Notes: generated by a model from the letters alone, not told the origin. A DNA stretch of 64,000 bases from Patella vulgata (GCF_932274485.2 NC_065885.2:36345062-36409061); one strand, 5' to 3'. Counted from the first letter of the stretch, positions 22,860-34,655 are shown. Program-made: numbers and translations.

Positions 22860-23904
22860 TGTTTGTATACCAGTGGCGGCGCCAAAGGGGGGGGGGGGCA
22901 AGGGTGTCCCCACCCCCAACATAAATCAGGCCTGGCCTTTGTCCCCTTCCCTAATAATTTAAAAATAAATAAAGAATCAAATATTTGTGATATGTTTCGG
23001 TAATCAATACCTTCTACGGTGATTAAATCCCACTTTCCCATTCAGTCATAAACTTGCATGTTTTAGAGTCCGAGTGATTTCTTACCGAACCCATCCTGCT
23101 GTAGACCAACTATAAACATTAACACGTAAGTGCTTTTTACACAGTCTATTTTTTTAAATTTTCGCAAGTCCGCTCGTTTGACACTTTTCTCTCTGGTCGG
23201 ATAAACTATAGGGATCAGGCGACAGGCGTTATCTGGTCAACTCCAGTTATCTCGACAATCGGTACCTGAATACTGTAAGACTGCATTTCCGGCTGTATAT
23301 TTTTCAAAATTTTCTGGGGACCATACCTTACGTCAGGGCTCACTACTTTTGGCGCTCATGATGGACTTTGTCCGTTTGACAAGTTTCACTCTAATTGAAT
23401 AAACTAGTAGTCAGGCGACAGGCGGTATCTGGTCAGATCTATTTATCTCGACGATCGGTGCATGGAATACTACTGCTATACTGCATTTCCGACAGTCTGA
23501 TTTTCAGACATTTCTGTGGCAGACACCCCCCCCCCCCCCATACCTCTAGTTGAAGCTCGTGCCTTTGCCCGCTTAACCTTGGACTTTGTGCCAGCTTTGT
23601 CTCTCCAACTACCGCGGCAACCACATCCGCTCTACAGGGTTGGATTAATCATTAAACAAAATAAGCACGTTCTTAGCGCATCATGTGTGGGGGGATAGGG
23701 GGCACCAAAATCTTCTAATTGCTTAGGACCGTTGTAGGTCTTAATCCGGCCTTGCCGCTATATTTTCATACACCTCTTAAACCGCAAGTCTACATAAAAT
23801 GATGTTTGATAAGACCTTGGTAAGTGCAGATAATATGGTCGTGCATTTAGTGCCATTGATGCATGTGATTGTTATGTTGGCAGATGTATAATAATGTACT
23901 TGTA
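22860..23904. repeat. Intergenic region with a diverged duplication
   Basis: Poly-G/poly-C tracts at about 22886-22900 and 23524-23540. Two diverged units (about 23165-23310 and 23363-23510) share CAGGCGACAGGCG, TATCTGGTCA, TTATCTCGAC and CTGCATTTCCG in the same order, a degraded tandem duplication of about 200 bp. No gene was seen. Confidence 0.5.
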
Positions 23905-23975
23905 CTAGCTGCTGGTTTAACGTCTGCTTCCACCACAGTGATATGACAGACCGAAGAACGAAGTTGTCGTGCAAT
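23905..23975 (-). mobile_element. SINE S3, 3' fragment
   Basis: On the plus strand reads GTTTAACGTCTGCTTCCACC then agtgatatgacagac, the reverse complement of the S3 tail seen at 35774 and 62401. Diverged and lacking a clear (CA)n tail. Confidence 0.6.
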
Positions 23976-24769
23976 AGCCCCATGTTTATCTCTTCGGATT
24001 TATTACGTAATACGATATTCGAGCGTATGAAAAGGGTCAACTCTACCAAGGGAAATGGGTAGCGTTATTATATGAAATTGCTACTCAGTGACTGTTGTTC
24101 GTCTTCTAAGCAAGGTTGTAGTATGTTGGCCCTTAGAAGATGCCTGCACCCGAATCATACAGTCAGTGACGTAACGTGTCCACACATTAGCTATGTCACT
24201 CCACTCACAGTCCTAGTACTGCACAACAAATTCGAAAAACAAATGTTAAAAACGGTAGCATCTATCGCGTTAAATCTGGTAAAAAAGTGTAGCCTCTATC
24301 GTGTTAAGGGTTGTAAGGGTTGCGTTGGTAACTCAGAACCGGAAGGTTGTTGAACACTGAATATCGATAGGCTGCGCCTTGTCATGAAGCCATTTTAATG
24401 ATCCATACCAAATTTAAAAAAAATTGAAATATTTTCAAAACTGTGAAGACTCTTTCGCGTTAACGACGTTTTCGGAAAGGGAGAGAGTAACTATGTAAAG
24501 GAATGTCCTCACATGGATCTAGTTCCGATAAAAACTGTGGCCTCTATCGGATTAATAACCCAAACCGACGGACATGGGGGTGGCATTCGTACATACTGAA
24601 ATGTATATAGGCGTATAAAAATGGATAATGAATCGATAATGTTTCCTTAATACCAGGTCAGCATGCGTTATTTTTCTCAGAGAGTAGTACAGGTGATAAG
24701 GGGCTGATAAGAAACTATCCTTGACACTATTGATTAGTTATAATTCTTTGTTTGGTAAAACTCCACCTG
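23976..24769. other. Intergenic stretch
   Basis: No gene recognised. A short word like GTGGCCTCTATCG recurs (24289, 24540) and also appears near 39172, hinting at a dispersed low-copy repeat. Confidence 0.35.
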
Positions 24770-24962
24770 GAACTCAATTGATTCGCGTGCTCTACCAGCA
24801 TGGTACCAAAAAACCTTTCCCCGTATCGTTAGTCACTGAGGTGTATTCGTCGGAATAATTTAGACTGAATGGTGGTTAAGCTAACTCTAAGGGTTGTAAA
24901 GTATATATAAATTAATAAATTAGTTTTACGTACGCTGATTTTCCACCGCAATTCAAAGGTCT
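24770..24962 (+). pseudogene. Decayed relic of fucosidase exon 1
   Basis: Similar to exon 1 of gene F at several collinear points: TTGATTCGCGTGCTCTACCA (for IDSRPLPAW), gaggtgtattcg, gaatggtgg, gggttgtaaa and TTTTACGTACGCTGATTTTC (for FTYADF). Spacing is altered, the frame is broken throughout, and there is no leader. It is an older copy than first exon E and is nearest in sequence to gene F. Confidence 0.78.
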
Positions 24963-25597
24963 GTTTAATCTCAGTCAGTGGGTAGACTGTGTTAAGGGAT
25001 TATATAGGCTTTGCCTGTTTCCTAATCCTAATATTCAATAAAATATTGTTTAAAAAATCCCGATTTGAACAGAGTCCGTGTAGGTATGCAATTTATGCGC
25101 AAAAATATAGAGAAATGGTGTATTTACCTTGTCTCGAAATGTCAGCTCAAAATATTGAGTAGTTTGGACGCGAACGTTAAAACCGCTTATGAGGAGATTT
25201 CGGGTCATATTTTTTCGTTGGGTAACTTGATAATTTATTGCTGATTTTAGAGGTCTATACAGTGCATGAACCACGTGATGTACTTGATAAGGAAAGGTCT
25301 GGTTTTATCCAGACATCGTTTAATACAGCTTGGGACACCGGTCTTTATTTCAAGATGAATACTGACGAGAGATTTCGAGAGATTTAAAGACACAATTAAG
25401 CAGATTTACTCTCCAAAACTTGACCAAAAGATACGCCCTTTAATTTTGCACTACTACGCCAAGTAACCGTATGCAGTGTATTTTCAGTTTTGATTATTGC
25501 AGTTCATTCTGTAAATCTAACCCATAGATGTGAAGTTATCCTTCGATTTTGTCGTATCATTATTTAAAATAATGGTAGGGCAATGTGCCAAGTATAC
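24963..25597. other. Intergenic stretch
   Basis: AT-rich; no gene or recognisable repeat seen. Confidence 0.35.
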
Positions 25598-26163
25598 GTT
25601 AGAGACTTTTGGCAAGCAGAATTTCTCCCATCCGTATCACATATGGATACGTGTTGCGTTGCGTCAGTGTAGTTTTAGTGGTTCGACAGATTTTCAGTGT
25701 AGTTTTAGTGGTTCGACAGATTTTCGTTCCGCGTACGTATGAATAGCTGTGCTGAGCTTAGTTCTATTACAGCATGATGGCAGTTATCTACCAAGATCAC
25801 CATCAGTACTAATCAAGTGTCTAGCCTACAAATGCAAGTTCCTGGGGGAGTAAAGTCGCTCGACTTGGTAGATATCTGCCATCATGCTGTAATAGAACTA
25901 AGATCAGCTCAGCTATGTATTTACGCGACGCAAAAATCTGCCAAAACTCTAAAACTAAATTGACGTAACGTATCACGTATACGATACGGATACGTGACTG
26001 ATACGGATGGGAAAAAATCCGATTACCAAAAGTCTCTAATGTTCCATACGTACTGCCGTATCCGTGTGCACTGTCACGTTTGAGAAATACGCACACACAC
26101 ACACTGATGACGTCACACATAAAATCTATATGAATCAGGAATTTTGGCTTGCCAAAAGTCTCT
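25598..26163. mobile_element. Large foldback element with about 190-bp arms
   Basis: The left arm (about 25601-25795) and right arm (about 25858-26042) are inverted copies sharing TAGAGACTTTTGG, CCCATCCGTATCA, TTAGTTCTATTACAGCATGA and TGGCAG.TATCTACCAAG, around a loop of about 60 bp. A further inverted end (CTTGCCAAAAGTCTCTA) at about 26143-26160 may be the true right terminus. The left arm has an exact tandem duplication of about 30 bp (25670-25730, unit with GTAGTTTTAGTGGTTCGACA). No coding sequence. Probably a non-autonomous DNA transposon of the foldback/MITE kind. Confidence 0.78.
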
Positions 26164-26959
26164 ATTATTTATACTAGTTGAAATTTAGGAACCACGTGAA
26201 GTATTTCATTGCAAAGCACGTGCTTAAGACATTGCGTAATATATTAAAACAACGCGAAGTACGTCTCGCTCTCGACCATTAAACCACACGTTTTAAGAGC
26301 ATTTCGCTATAATAACGCCATAAATACATTTGTTCTATTATTATACAGGCCAACTATGAATGTGCTATATTACTGCCATCCTCGTGTATCTATATATCAT
26401 AAATATGTGTTTCATTGCTGTCATTCCGTGTGGATCGAAAATAAATGTGTTGTATTGCTGTCATTTTTCGTGTATCGAAAATAAATAATATGTGTTGTAT
26501 AATTGTTATTGTGTTGTATTGTGTATTATATTGTGTTGTACCTCAAGTACTATAAATAGAAATATTGATGTAGAGCAATTCAAAGCCGACATAACCTATG
26601 AGCAGTTTTATGAACAGATCAAAGGACATGATGGTGCACCTTCTGAAACCCGGCAATAATTTTTTTCATGGTTTTGTCCCGCAATGGACCAAACAAGTGT
26701 AATATTCCGATTAGCTGAACCATGTGAGCACCCCTCCCCACCCATGCACGCATTTGTGCCTAGTTATTCATGGCATAAGATGTGTGTTGTAAGGTTTCAA
26801 CCCCTTGGTGTTTATTATTGATGTTAAATGTACCTTTGACTGCATAAGCTGTTTCAAGCGATGTGGAATTTGTCCTCCGAAAGTGCATTTTGTGCTACTT
26901 ATAGAATTTCAGTAGGTATTTCACATTTATTTTATTAGCACTGCAAATCGTGTCTACAC
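26164..26959. other. Intergenic stretch
   Basis: AT-rich with loosely repeated phrases (ttgtattgctgtcat, aaaataaat, near 26400-26520). No gene recognised. Confidence 0.35.
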
Positions 26960-27255
26960 TTTCAGTATATGTTAATGTTCCTCATTTCTTTAATATAAGT
27001 AGTCGTTATATTATTAATGTTCCTTACATCTGTAATATAAGTAGTTGTATAATTAATGCTCCTCACATATGTAATATAAGTAGTCATTTTATTGTTTATG
27101 TTCCTCACATCTGTAATAAAAGTAGCTGCGGTATTGCAATTGGTGATAATGTTCCTCGCATAATGTAATATTAGTAGTTGTTGTATTGTTAATGTTTTAA
27201 TTATGTTCCTCATAACTGTCATATTATAAGTAGGTGTTATAGTGCTTATACTGTA
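26960..27255. repeat. Minisatellite upstream of gene F
   Basis: About six imperfect units of 40-50 bp, each containing a form of ATGTTCCTCACATCTGTAAT followed by ATAAGTAGT and a short T/A-rich link. Open frames across it on both strands are artefacts of the repetition. It lies 330 bp upstream of the gene F start codon. Confidence 0.82.
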
Positions 27256-27588
27256 GCCCACAAAGCCTCATGTAACCCACACAACAACTATTCAATATAG
27301 TCGCAAACAAAACTTAAGAATTGGCATTTGAACACTGGAAGTGTTTGCGTTACGACTAGATGGAGCAATCTTCAACCCAATATTTAATGTGTATTTGTTC
27401 GGTCTACTTGGTATAATGGCCGTCTTTAGTGGAAAAGGAAAAAAAAAGCCACTCTACAAATTGTGAATAAAACAGCCCAGCATGTGGTATTTTTCTCAAT
27501 TGTCATACATTAAAAGATAAAAAAATTGACCAAAGTGCTGATAAGGAATCATGATATAAACGATTGTCGGTCTTTCAGTTGCTTAAAA

Positions 27589-30500
27589 ATGTCTTCAAGG
27601 ACAGTTCTGATTTTCTGTGCTTTCTTTGTATCAGTATTGGGTGCTCGGTACGATCCAACATGGGACTCTATTGATTCGCGTCCTCTACCAGCATGGTACG
27701 ACGAAGCCAAGCTAGGTATCTTTATTCACTGGGGTGTATTCGCCGTACCCAGCATCAATTCTGAATGGTTTTGGGAACGTTGGCAGGGTAGTCGAACTCC
27801 AGAGGTTGTAAATTTCATGAAAAATAACTACAGACCAGATTTTACGTACGCTGATTTTGCACCCCAATTCACAGCCGAGTTCTTCGATGCTAATCAATGG
27901 GCAAATATGTTCAATGCATCAGGTGCCGAGTAAGTTTAAGGCTTGTGCTATAAATTTTGATTATTTTAAGGAATGCAATTATAATTGCATTCCTTAAATC
28001 CAAGTTAAAGGAACCAATTCGTTGTGATTAATTTGTAAATGGTTCTTCATAAATATCTGTCGTGATTTTATTATACTTCCTGCCTCAAAGAATATAATAA
28101 TATAACCATATAACTGATGCAGCTTTGACATAATTATTCTCATTGGTAATGTTTCGTTCTTGACGTTATAATTGATTATGTATTTTACAGGTATATCGTG
28201 TTTGTGAGTAAGCACCATGAAGGTTATACAAACTGGCCTTCTAACCATTCATTTAACTGGAATTCCATGGCTGTAGGTCCTAAACGAGATATCGTTGGTA
28301 AGTTTCTTACTTACACATGCGCAAACCATATAATTAGCAGTGCATATTTATTGTTGATTGCATGCACCAACATTTTGGTCAATTTGTTCAGTTTTAAAGG
28401 AGGTATATAAAGCATGCTAAAGAAAAGCATTTTTATTTTATAATATCATATTCTATTGGCTGAAAAGGAAATTGGATCATTGTGTCCATGCCATAAAATT
28501 TTAAGCGCAACGTTAAGTCGCTTTAGCGATGACATTATGTAGATCATGTTTTCACAATAGTTCATGTTTCGTTTCTTTAGGTGAATTAGCTGCAGCTATT
28601 AAAACCAACACCTCAATTCATTTTGGTGTGTATCACTCTCTCTTTGAATGGTTCCATCCACTGTACTTACAAGATAAAGAGAATAACTTCTCAACACAAA
28701 ATTTTGTCATTGTAAGTATTTTTTTTTCTGTATGAATAGCTATGGCGGGTGTGGCGCCAGGCAGGGTAAGCTTACTCTTCTGGACACCTGTTACGACTGT
28801 TTGTCGTGTATTTTGTACATGGTGAACAGTCCATATGCTGATTACACCATTTTGCCTGATTACACTAGTTTGCCTATACCGTTTTTTTTAGGACTTTGAA
28901 TTTTGTCTAATGGTTTGGATTGTTCGTACTTGGTTTTATTTCATTATCTCGATTCCTTGTCATTTTGGCTTAGTTTTCGTCCATTTCCAAATGCCAAGTG
29001 CAAGTGTTATTTTACGGCCATTATGAGGGAAATTGGGTTTACCGACCACTTAACCTATGGGATTTACATATTGGTAGTTATATTTATTTTAATAATTCGG
29101 TTGTGTGCACATTTCTTTAGCAGTGAAGAGGATGGGGGTGGGGGCATTATAAACCGACGAAATTTGGAAAGCGATCTTATTCCTTATAACATTAAGTCTG
29201 GGATCAAGCTAAAGCACTTGAATCGCTAGACATACCTTATAATATTCCCAACTGATATCGCTACAAAAAAATGAAAATAAAACCTAACTGTTGATATCAT
29301 ATAGATTCCATTGTGTGGGGATAAAAAACAAATATGTTCTATGCTTTTGAACCCTTTATAGTTATTTTGATTTTTTATAACTCTAGTCATGATATACTTA
29401 CAATATAAACATGTTAAAAGAGAATAACTAGAGCAATTCAGAAAACCCAACTTCTTTTTGGATTCTACACTGTATGGATTAATTAATGAAAACATTATTA
29501 TTTGTGATAATTTTGTAGGACAAAACAATGCCAGAACTTTACGAGTTAGTTAACACTTATAAACCTGATGTTATTTGGTCTGATGGTGATTGGGAAGCAA
29601 CAAGCGATTATTGGCAATCCAAAGAATTCTTATCCTGGCTTTACACTGATAGGTGGGCCTATTTTGTTTCTGAAATTTTGCATAATGAAAAAATAAAATA
29701 ATAAATAAAAATATGCCGAAACATCGAAAACTAATTAAGATATTACTGCATTTTGTAAAGAGCATGTCCAATTATCCCAGTCGGTGCTGAAAAGTAAAGT
29801 GTTAACCCCCATTTCAATGCATTTCTTAAATTGTTCACTATTTCTTTTTCTACAGTCCTGTTAAAGATACTGTTGTAACGAACGATAGATGGGGTAAAGA
29901 TTCGACATGTAAACATGGTGGGTTCTTCACCTGTCAGGACAGATATCAACCTGGTAAGATAGCATATCAAGGGGAAATATATATTCTATTAACACTGGTC
30001 AGTTAGTGCGGGCAGTTTCCAAGGGTTAGGTAACTCTTTTAGAGCACTCGTCTTTAATTATTCATTCACCTGTTTAAAATGACTTTTTGATAAGTTTTCG
30101 GGTTGCTTACCAATCAAGACACGCGTTTCCAATTGGTCTTTGAACAGGTATCACACATTCTGAGATATTTGCTTTTAACTCGATTCCCACCTCAAATAAG
30201 TAACCGATTTTATCTGGGATTCCTGTTAAATGTCATCAGTGTGACAGATCTGTATTCGTCTTTTTCTTATGTATACCAAGTTTTTGTCTTAGTTTCGGGA
30301 TTATTTATTTGTATCCAGTTGTACACTTTTGTTTATATGCCTCTACTAAAAGATCGGCTCTTCTTCAGGTAAACTTCAGTCAAGAAAATGGGAGAATGCA
30401 ATGACCATCGATAGAAGATCTTGGGGATACAGAAGGAACGCACAGCTCAGTGATTATTTGTCCACCGAGGAACTGTTATCCACTTTCATCGAAACTGTTA

Positions 30501-31941
30501 GGTATTTATTTATTTGTGTCTTAAATTAAGAGTTCATGAAGGTAAATAGGTTTGAAGCGTTCGTGTGACGGTTATATACGTTTTCTTAAATATTGTTCCT
30601 TTATAGTTTTGGAGGAAATATGTTGATGAACGTTGGACCTACAAAAGAAGGAACTATTCACCCATTATTTGAAGAGAGATTAAGAGATGTTGGATCCTGG
30701 TTGAATGTCAACGGTGAAGCTATCCGATCATCTCGGCCATGGACTTCTCAAAATGATACCTTAACCCCTCACGTGTGGTAAGTTATTTTCATGGGTGTGC
30801 CGAACTTCACTTTTAATATGCACATGTTTAATATGTACGTATATATTTGTCAATATTACCTGTCTACATTTGCTATGAGTCAGGGTTCCTTACGGATTGA
30901 TTTTCACCCGTCTTCATTAGCCCAGTCGGAGCAGAACAGTATGACGTTAAACCCTGTTTCATTTCATTTCATTTATCATATTCACAGAGTAGAGTTTTAG
31001 ATTTGTTGACAATGACTTGAGAGCTAGCACAGACAAACAATTTTGCAAAGAAGTGGGCGTTTTAGTGATCTCCAGACAAATGCGTTTCTGTCCCTTCTTT
31101 TCCTTCTCAAACCATAAACTAAAGTAGTGCGGACATTGGACCCCGATTCTTCTCCATATATACCCATTGCTGTAAATGAGTCAATTTATTCTATAACTAC
31201 ATGCAAATACAAGCAAATATCGTTGAATACAGCCATTGAATAACTTATGGTTGTGTTCAATGGCTTGGACACGTACTTCCTTTGTCCAGAATGAGGTCAC
31301 TTCAGAATTACGTCAAACAGTAATGACCTCACCACTAGGCAACTACAATTTTTGTAAAACAGTAAGAAAAAAGGGCGGAACCTATGATGAATTCTTACGT
31401 TATTGGTGATGATTTCTTTTTTTGATAATCTGAATAGTATAGTGTATTTTGAGATTTTCATGTAGTTAAAGAATAAAGAACTCAATAACCATTGAATACC
31501 GGTCGAGTTATTCAATGGTTCACTCGAGGGTATCCCTGTCGCATTCCACTCGCTATCGTTCGTGGCATATTTGCGCAGGGATACACTCTCTTGAACCATT
31601 GAATAACCCGAGTGGTATTCAATGGTCATTGAATTCTATCTATAGCCCCACCTTTGCAAAATACATATTTGAAAACGATTGATTGTTGTAGGTACACCAT
31701 GAGGAACTCTGATGTATATGCTATACTTCTTGACTGGCCGACTGGTTCAACATTAAGCTTAGGAGCCCCAATGACTCAGACTGGTACAACTGTCCAATTG
31801 TTGGGTTATTCTGGAAATTTTAAGTGGACAGCTCGTTCTGGTAAAGGAATTGACATCACGATTCCACCCATATCAGCCAGCAGTATTCCTTGTAAATGGG
31901 CATGGACATTAAAATTATCCGGATTAGCAAATATTTACTAA
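27589..31941 (+). CDS. Alpha-L-fucosidase gene F (GH29), complete, 8 exons, 454 aa
   Basis: Exons 27589-27929, 28191-28297, 28581-28711, 29519-29652, 29856-29953, 30369-30501, 30607-30777, 31692-31941; all GT-AG, 1365 nt in one frame. The start ATG (27589) opens a signal peptide ([14 protein letters not shown]). Motifs: [22 protein letters not shown] with both pocket His residues, nucleophile Asp215 in [16 protein letters not shown], and [18 protein letters not shown]. Exons 2-7 have the same lengths as in genes B and C, but the protein has diverged widely (for example [21 protein letters not shown] in place of the exon 6 text of C, split here as a short quotation). AATAAA overlaps the stop (31940-31945). 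It heads the plus-strand half of the cluster and looks functional. Substrate and tissue are unknown. Confidence 0.95.
27966..27997. repeat. Perfect 32-bp palindrome in gene F intron 1
   Basis: Arms of 16 bp (TTAAGGAATGCAATTA and its exact complement) with no spacer, 37 bp after the exon 1 donor. It can form a hairpin in the pre-mRNA or a cruciform in DNA. Chance is unlikely at this length. Confidence 0.8.
29760..29830 (+). mobile_element. SINE S1 3' fragment in gene F intron 4
   Basis: Short tail copy (atcccagtcggtgctgaaaag, GTTAACCCCCATTTC) ending 26 bp before exon 5. Diverged. Confidence 0.6.
30895..30975 (+). mobile_element. SINE S1 3' fragment in gene F intron 7
   Basis: CCCGTCTTCATTAGCCCAGT, GAGCAGAACAGTATGACG and a (CATTT)n tail, 5'-truncated, in the same direction as the gene. 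Confidence 0.78.
31490..31636. mobile_element. Foldback element in gene F intron 7
   Basis: Inverted arms of about 50-55 bp, each starting ACCATTGAATACC and containing GTTATTCAATGGTTCA and TATCCCTG, around a short loop. Additional CATTGAATA words lie at 31221-31260, so an older copy may sit upstream. It ends about 55 bp before exon 8. MITE-like; no coding sequence. Confidence 0.75.
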
Positions 31942-32189
31942 ATAAATTGTAATGGAGTTACCATTGTCATTTTTTTTTATAATTTATATAATGACCTCAG
32001 TGGTGTCTCATTGTCAGCTAAGTTAGGCCAGAGTAATTTTCTTTCAATTGCCTTTAACCAAAATTCAGAATGGATGGAAATTATATGTAAAATAATTACA
32101 AACTAGATTCCAAGCAGCGATAAGGAAATAAATCTTTGTTGATCCATATAGCTGGACAACTTATTTGCATGACTAGATCATTATATGAG

Positions 32190-32935
32190 GGGTGTCCTAA
32201 ACGTTTCCGGTCTCACACCACAACTCAATCAATCCGATCATGTTGCTAGAAAAATATATCCGAATGTGTGACCTGCAAAACATGAATTCCACGTGCTACG
32301 AATTCCTATATAGCTGTCAAACAGCACGGCCCTCTTATTTCCTCTCAAAATGAAGAACACGGAATGCAAACCCATGATTCTCTTGTAAGGCAAATTCATG
32401 ATGACATTACATAAACATTAGGTGACAACCCCCTTTCATATAGTATAAAGAGTAGTGTGTTGAATTTAGAGAAGTCTGGATCAGCGCTGAAGACGAGCCA
32501 CGTGACACGTGACGTAACCATCGAAGATAATGTTGATACTGTCCTGGATACAATAATGTAGTTAACTACTACACATGCCATTAGCAAAACACCAGCAGAA
32601 CGAATTATCACTAAGAATTTACACTCAATCAAGGTTTCTATCCGTTGGATGAAATGAATGTTGACTCGCAAACAAAATCGTCAGAAAGTCGTTTAGTCCA
32701 TAACTATTGGAGACAAAAAGTCAGAGATAACTCCTGGGTCGTAATAATGATAGACTATCCAAAGAAGGGCTCCACCATCACGCAGATATTGCAAAGGTTG
32801 TGTGATCAAATCAAAGAAAAGCGTCGAGGTGTCTGATGCTCAAGTTCACACCACTCAAGTAGCAGTGACCGCTGCACAGGACTTTACAATCTGTATAAAA
32901 TCATTGAATGCGCCACTTTATAAGAAAAAAAAACA
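32190..32935 (+). pseudogene. Mariner transposase relic
   Basis: Decayed DNA transposon. Translated pieces match mariner transposases in order: IHDDIT and TLGDN with a LSYSIK-like stretch (helix-turn-helix), TIEDNVDTVLDTIM, a SIKVSIRWM-like block, then MIDYPKKGSTITQ (the usual form is IDYLxKGxTITG), QIKEKRRGV and HTTQVAVTAAQD. The central catalytic part with the DETW-type motif is missing, and stops and frame changes are scattered through it. A word GAGGGGTGTCCTAAACG at about 32188 may be the remains of one end. Old, dead copy; the mariner (DD34D) identity rests on these blocks. Confidence 0.8.
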
Positions 32936-33589
32936 TTTCACGACACAACATATACTTACACATCAGTGTACATGTCCACCGGCCAAACAAATAGCTAGAC
33001 CCCCAAAAAGGCATTTTCACAGTGACTAGACCGGGGGCTCAGTGCAGGGGGTGTCCATTAAATGGGCACAAAACCAGACTCAACTTTTTTAGAGTAAAAT
33101 TTTGCGTAGAATACGATGCCGTGTGGTAATCAGTCCGTCGTTGGGGCGTTTTCGAGATATTCGGGTCAAGGGTCAAAGGTCAAATGAGGTCATTTGCACT
33201 GAAAGTGAATGCGCAGCCATTCTTGTATCATGAAAACATGCTGAAAATCATCAAAAGTAATCAACCTTTCAATAAAAATGTTAACTTGCTAAATTCACCT
33301 TTGTTCTTTGTGACCCTGGAGGCCAAAAGGTCAAATTGTCCGTTTTTGCACTAGAAAGATTTAAAGCAATAAAATGTCAGCGTAAAATATTAAAACTAAA
33401 GCGAAACCTGTTCTAATTAATAAAAAGATCATTTAAAACTTATCTTTAGGTGGTACTAGAACCGTACATTTACTTTGGAATGTCGAAAAAGATCTTGCAT
33501 AACAGAACCAAAACACCTCGAAACCTGTTTGTTGATTTATATAGGCGTTATTGTAGAGATAATTCTTTATCAATTAATAAATCTGGTTG
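32936..33589. other. Intergenic stretch with AGGTCA-like direct repeats
   Basis: At 33163-33192 lie four direct half-sites: GGGTCA, GGGTCA, AGGTCA with single-base spacers, then AGGTCA after four bases. This is the layout of DR1 and DR4 nuclear-receptor sites. It may be chance within a dispersed repeat. No gene seen. Confidence 0.45.
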
Positions 33590-34655
33590 GTTTCAGTCGA
33601 ATTCCAGTCAAAAAAATGGGAGAATCCAAGGACTATCGATAGAAGTGTATGGGGTTACAGAAGGAACGCACAGTTGTCTAATTATTTGTCCATTGAGGAA
33701 TTTATAGCAACCTCCATCGAAACTGTTGGGTATATGTATATATCATGTACTTAACATAGAGATGCCGTTAATATTAACACTGTCTGTGTTTCAGATCTCG
33801 GCAGTCTCCCTGTTGCTTGTGTAGTAATGTGGATGGGGGATTTGTGCTAAAGAACACATAAGTTTAATGGTATTATGGCCTTGATTAATTATTCTCTATT
33901 GCCAGTATATCAGCTATGGTATGAGTTTATTTTTATTTAAAACGCAAATTAAATTGTTTATGAAATATTGTGAGAATAACAGGAAAAGGGGTCTAAGTTC
34001 AAGGATAGATTCTATGTCTAAAAGCACGTGATTGGAAAGTTACCATTTCATATTTGGCATGAGGGACCAATCACACGATTAATTACATCATAATTGGCCA
34101 ATTGAAGAATTAGTAGCGGGAATCTAGGAATATACAAGGAACTGGATTTGGGCGCTACGCTAGACAGCCATGTGGTTCTTGTAGGCAGTAGATGTAGGAA
34201 TTTCCATCAGCAGACTCGCTGAGTCTGATTGGGAGCGGGTTAGAGAGAATGACTTTATTATAATGCTTGTAACTATGTAACCTATATGTAGCAGTGCTTA
34301 ATATAAAAGGTAGAAAGGAAATGTGGTATGTGTTGTTCCTGTTGATGATATCCTTTAAGATGCAGTATATTCAATCACAACGTGAAGCTGTCATTAATTT
34401 GGGATGTCAGAGTGGCATTTAAAGATACGTCCTAACCAGTTAAGGTATTACATATGCGACCAGAAACCATACTAGACGATCATGTAGTAAGAAACAATGC
34501 ATGAGTTATACGTTGGATGTGGCGATCGGTTTAGCGTCTTCCGCTTTCCACGTCTGACAGATGACCCATGGTGCTACACACGATAAAGTACATCAGATTT
34601 CTCAGCTTTGTTTCTATATGGGGCAGGGGCTAATTGACGAAAAACAGGGATTCCG

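Noticed and set aside
22814-23041. Proline- and glycine-rich frames around poly-G/poly-C tracts
   Set aside because: Artefact of homopolymer runs, which are also prone to assembly error.
26950-27261. Open frames on both strands with repeating NISS/THIC or NIN/TTYI patterns
   Set aside because: Translation of the minisatellite, no start context or family.
28903-29229. 108-codon open frame in gene F intron 3
   Set aside because: Hydrophobic but unlike any family I know, and inside an intron of a well-supported gene.
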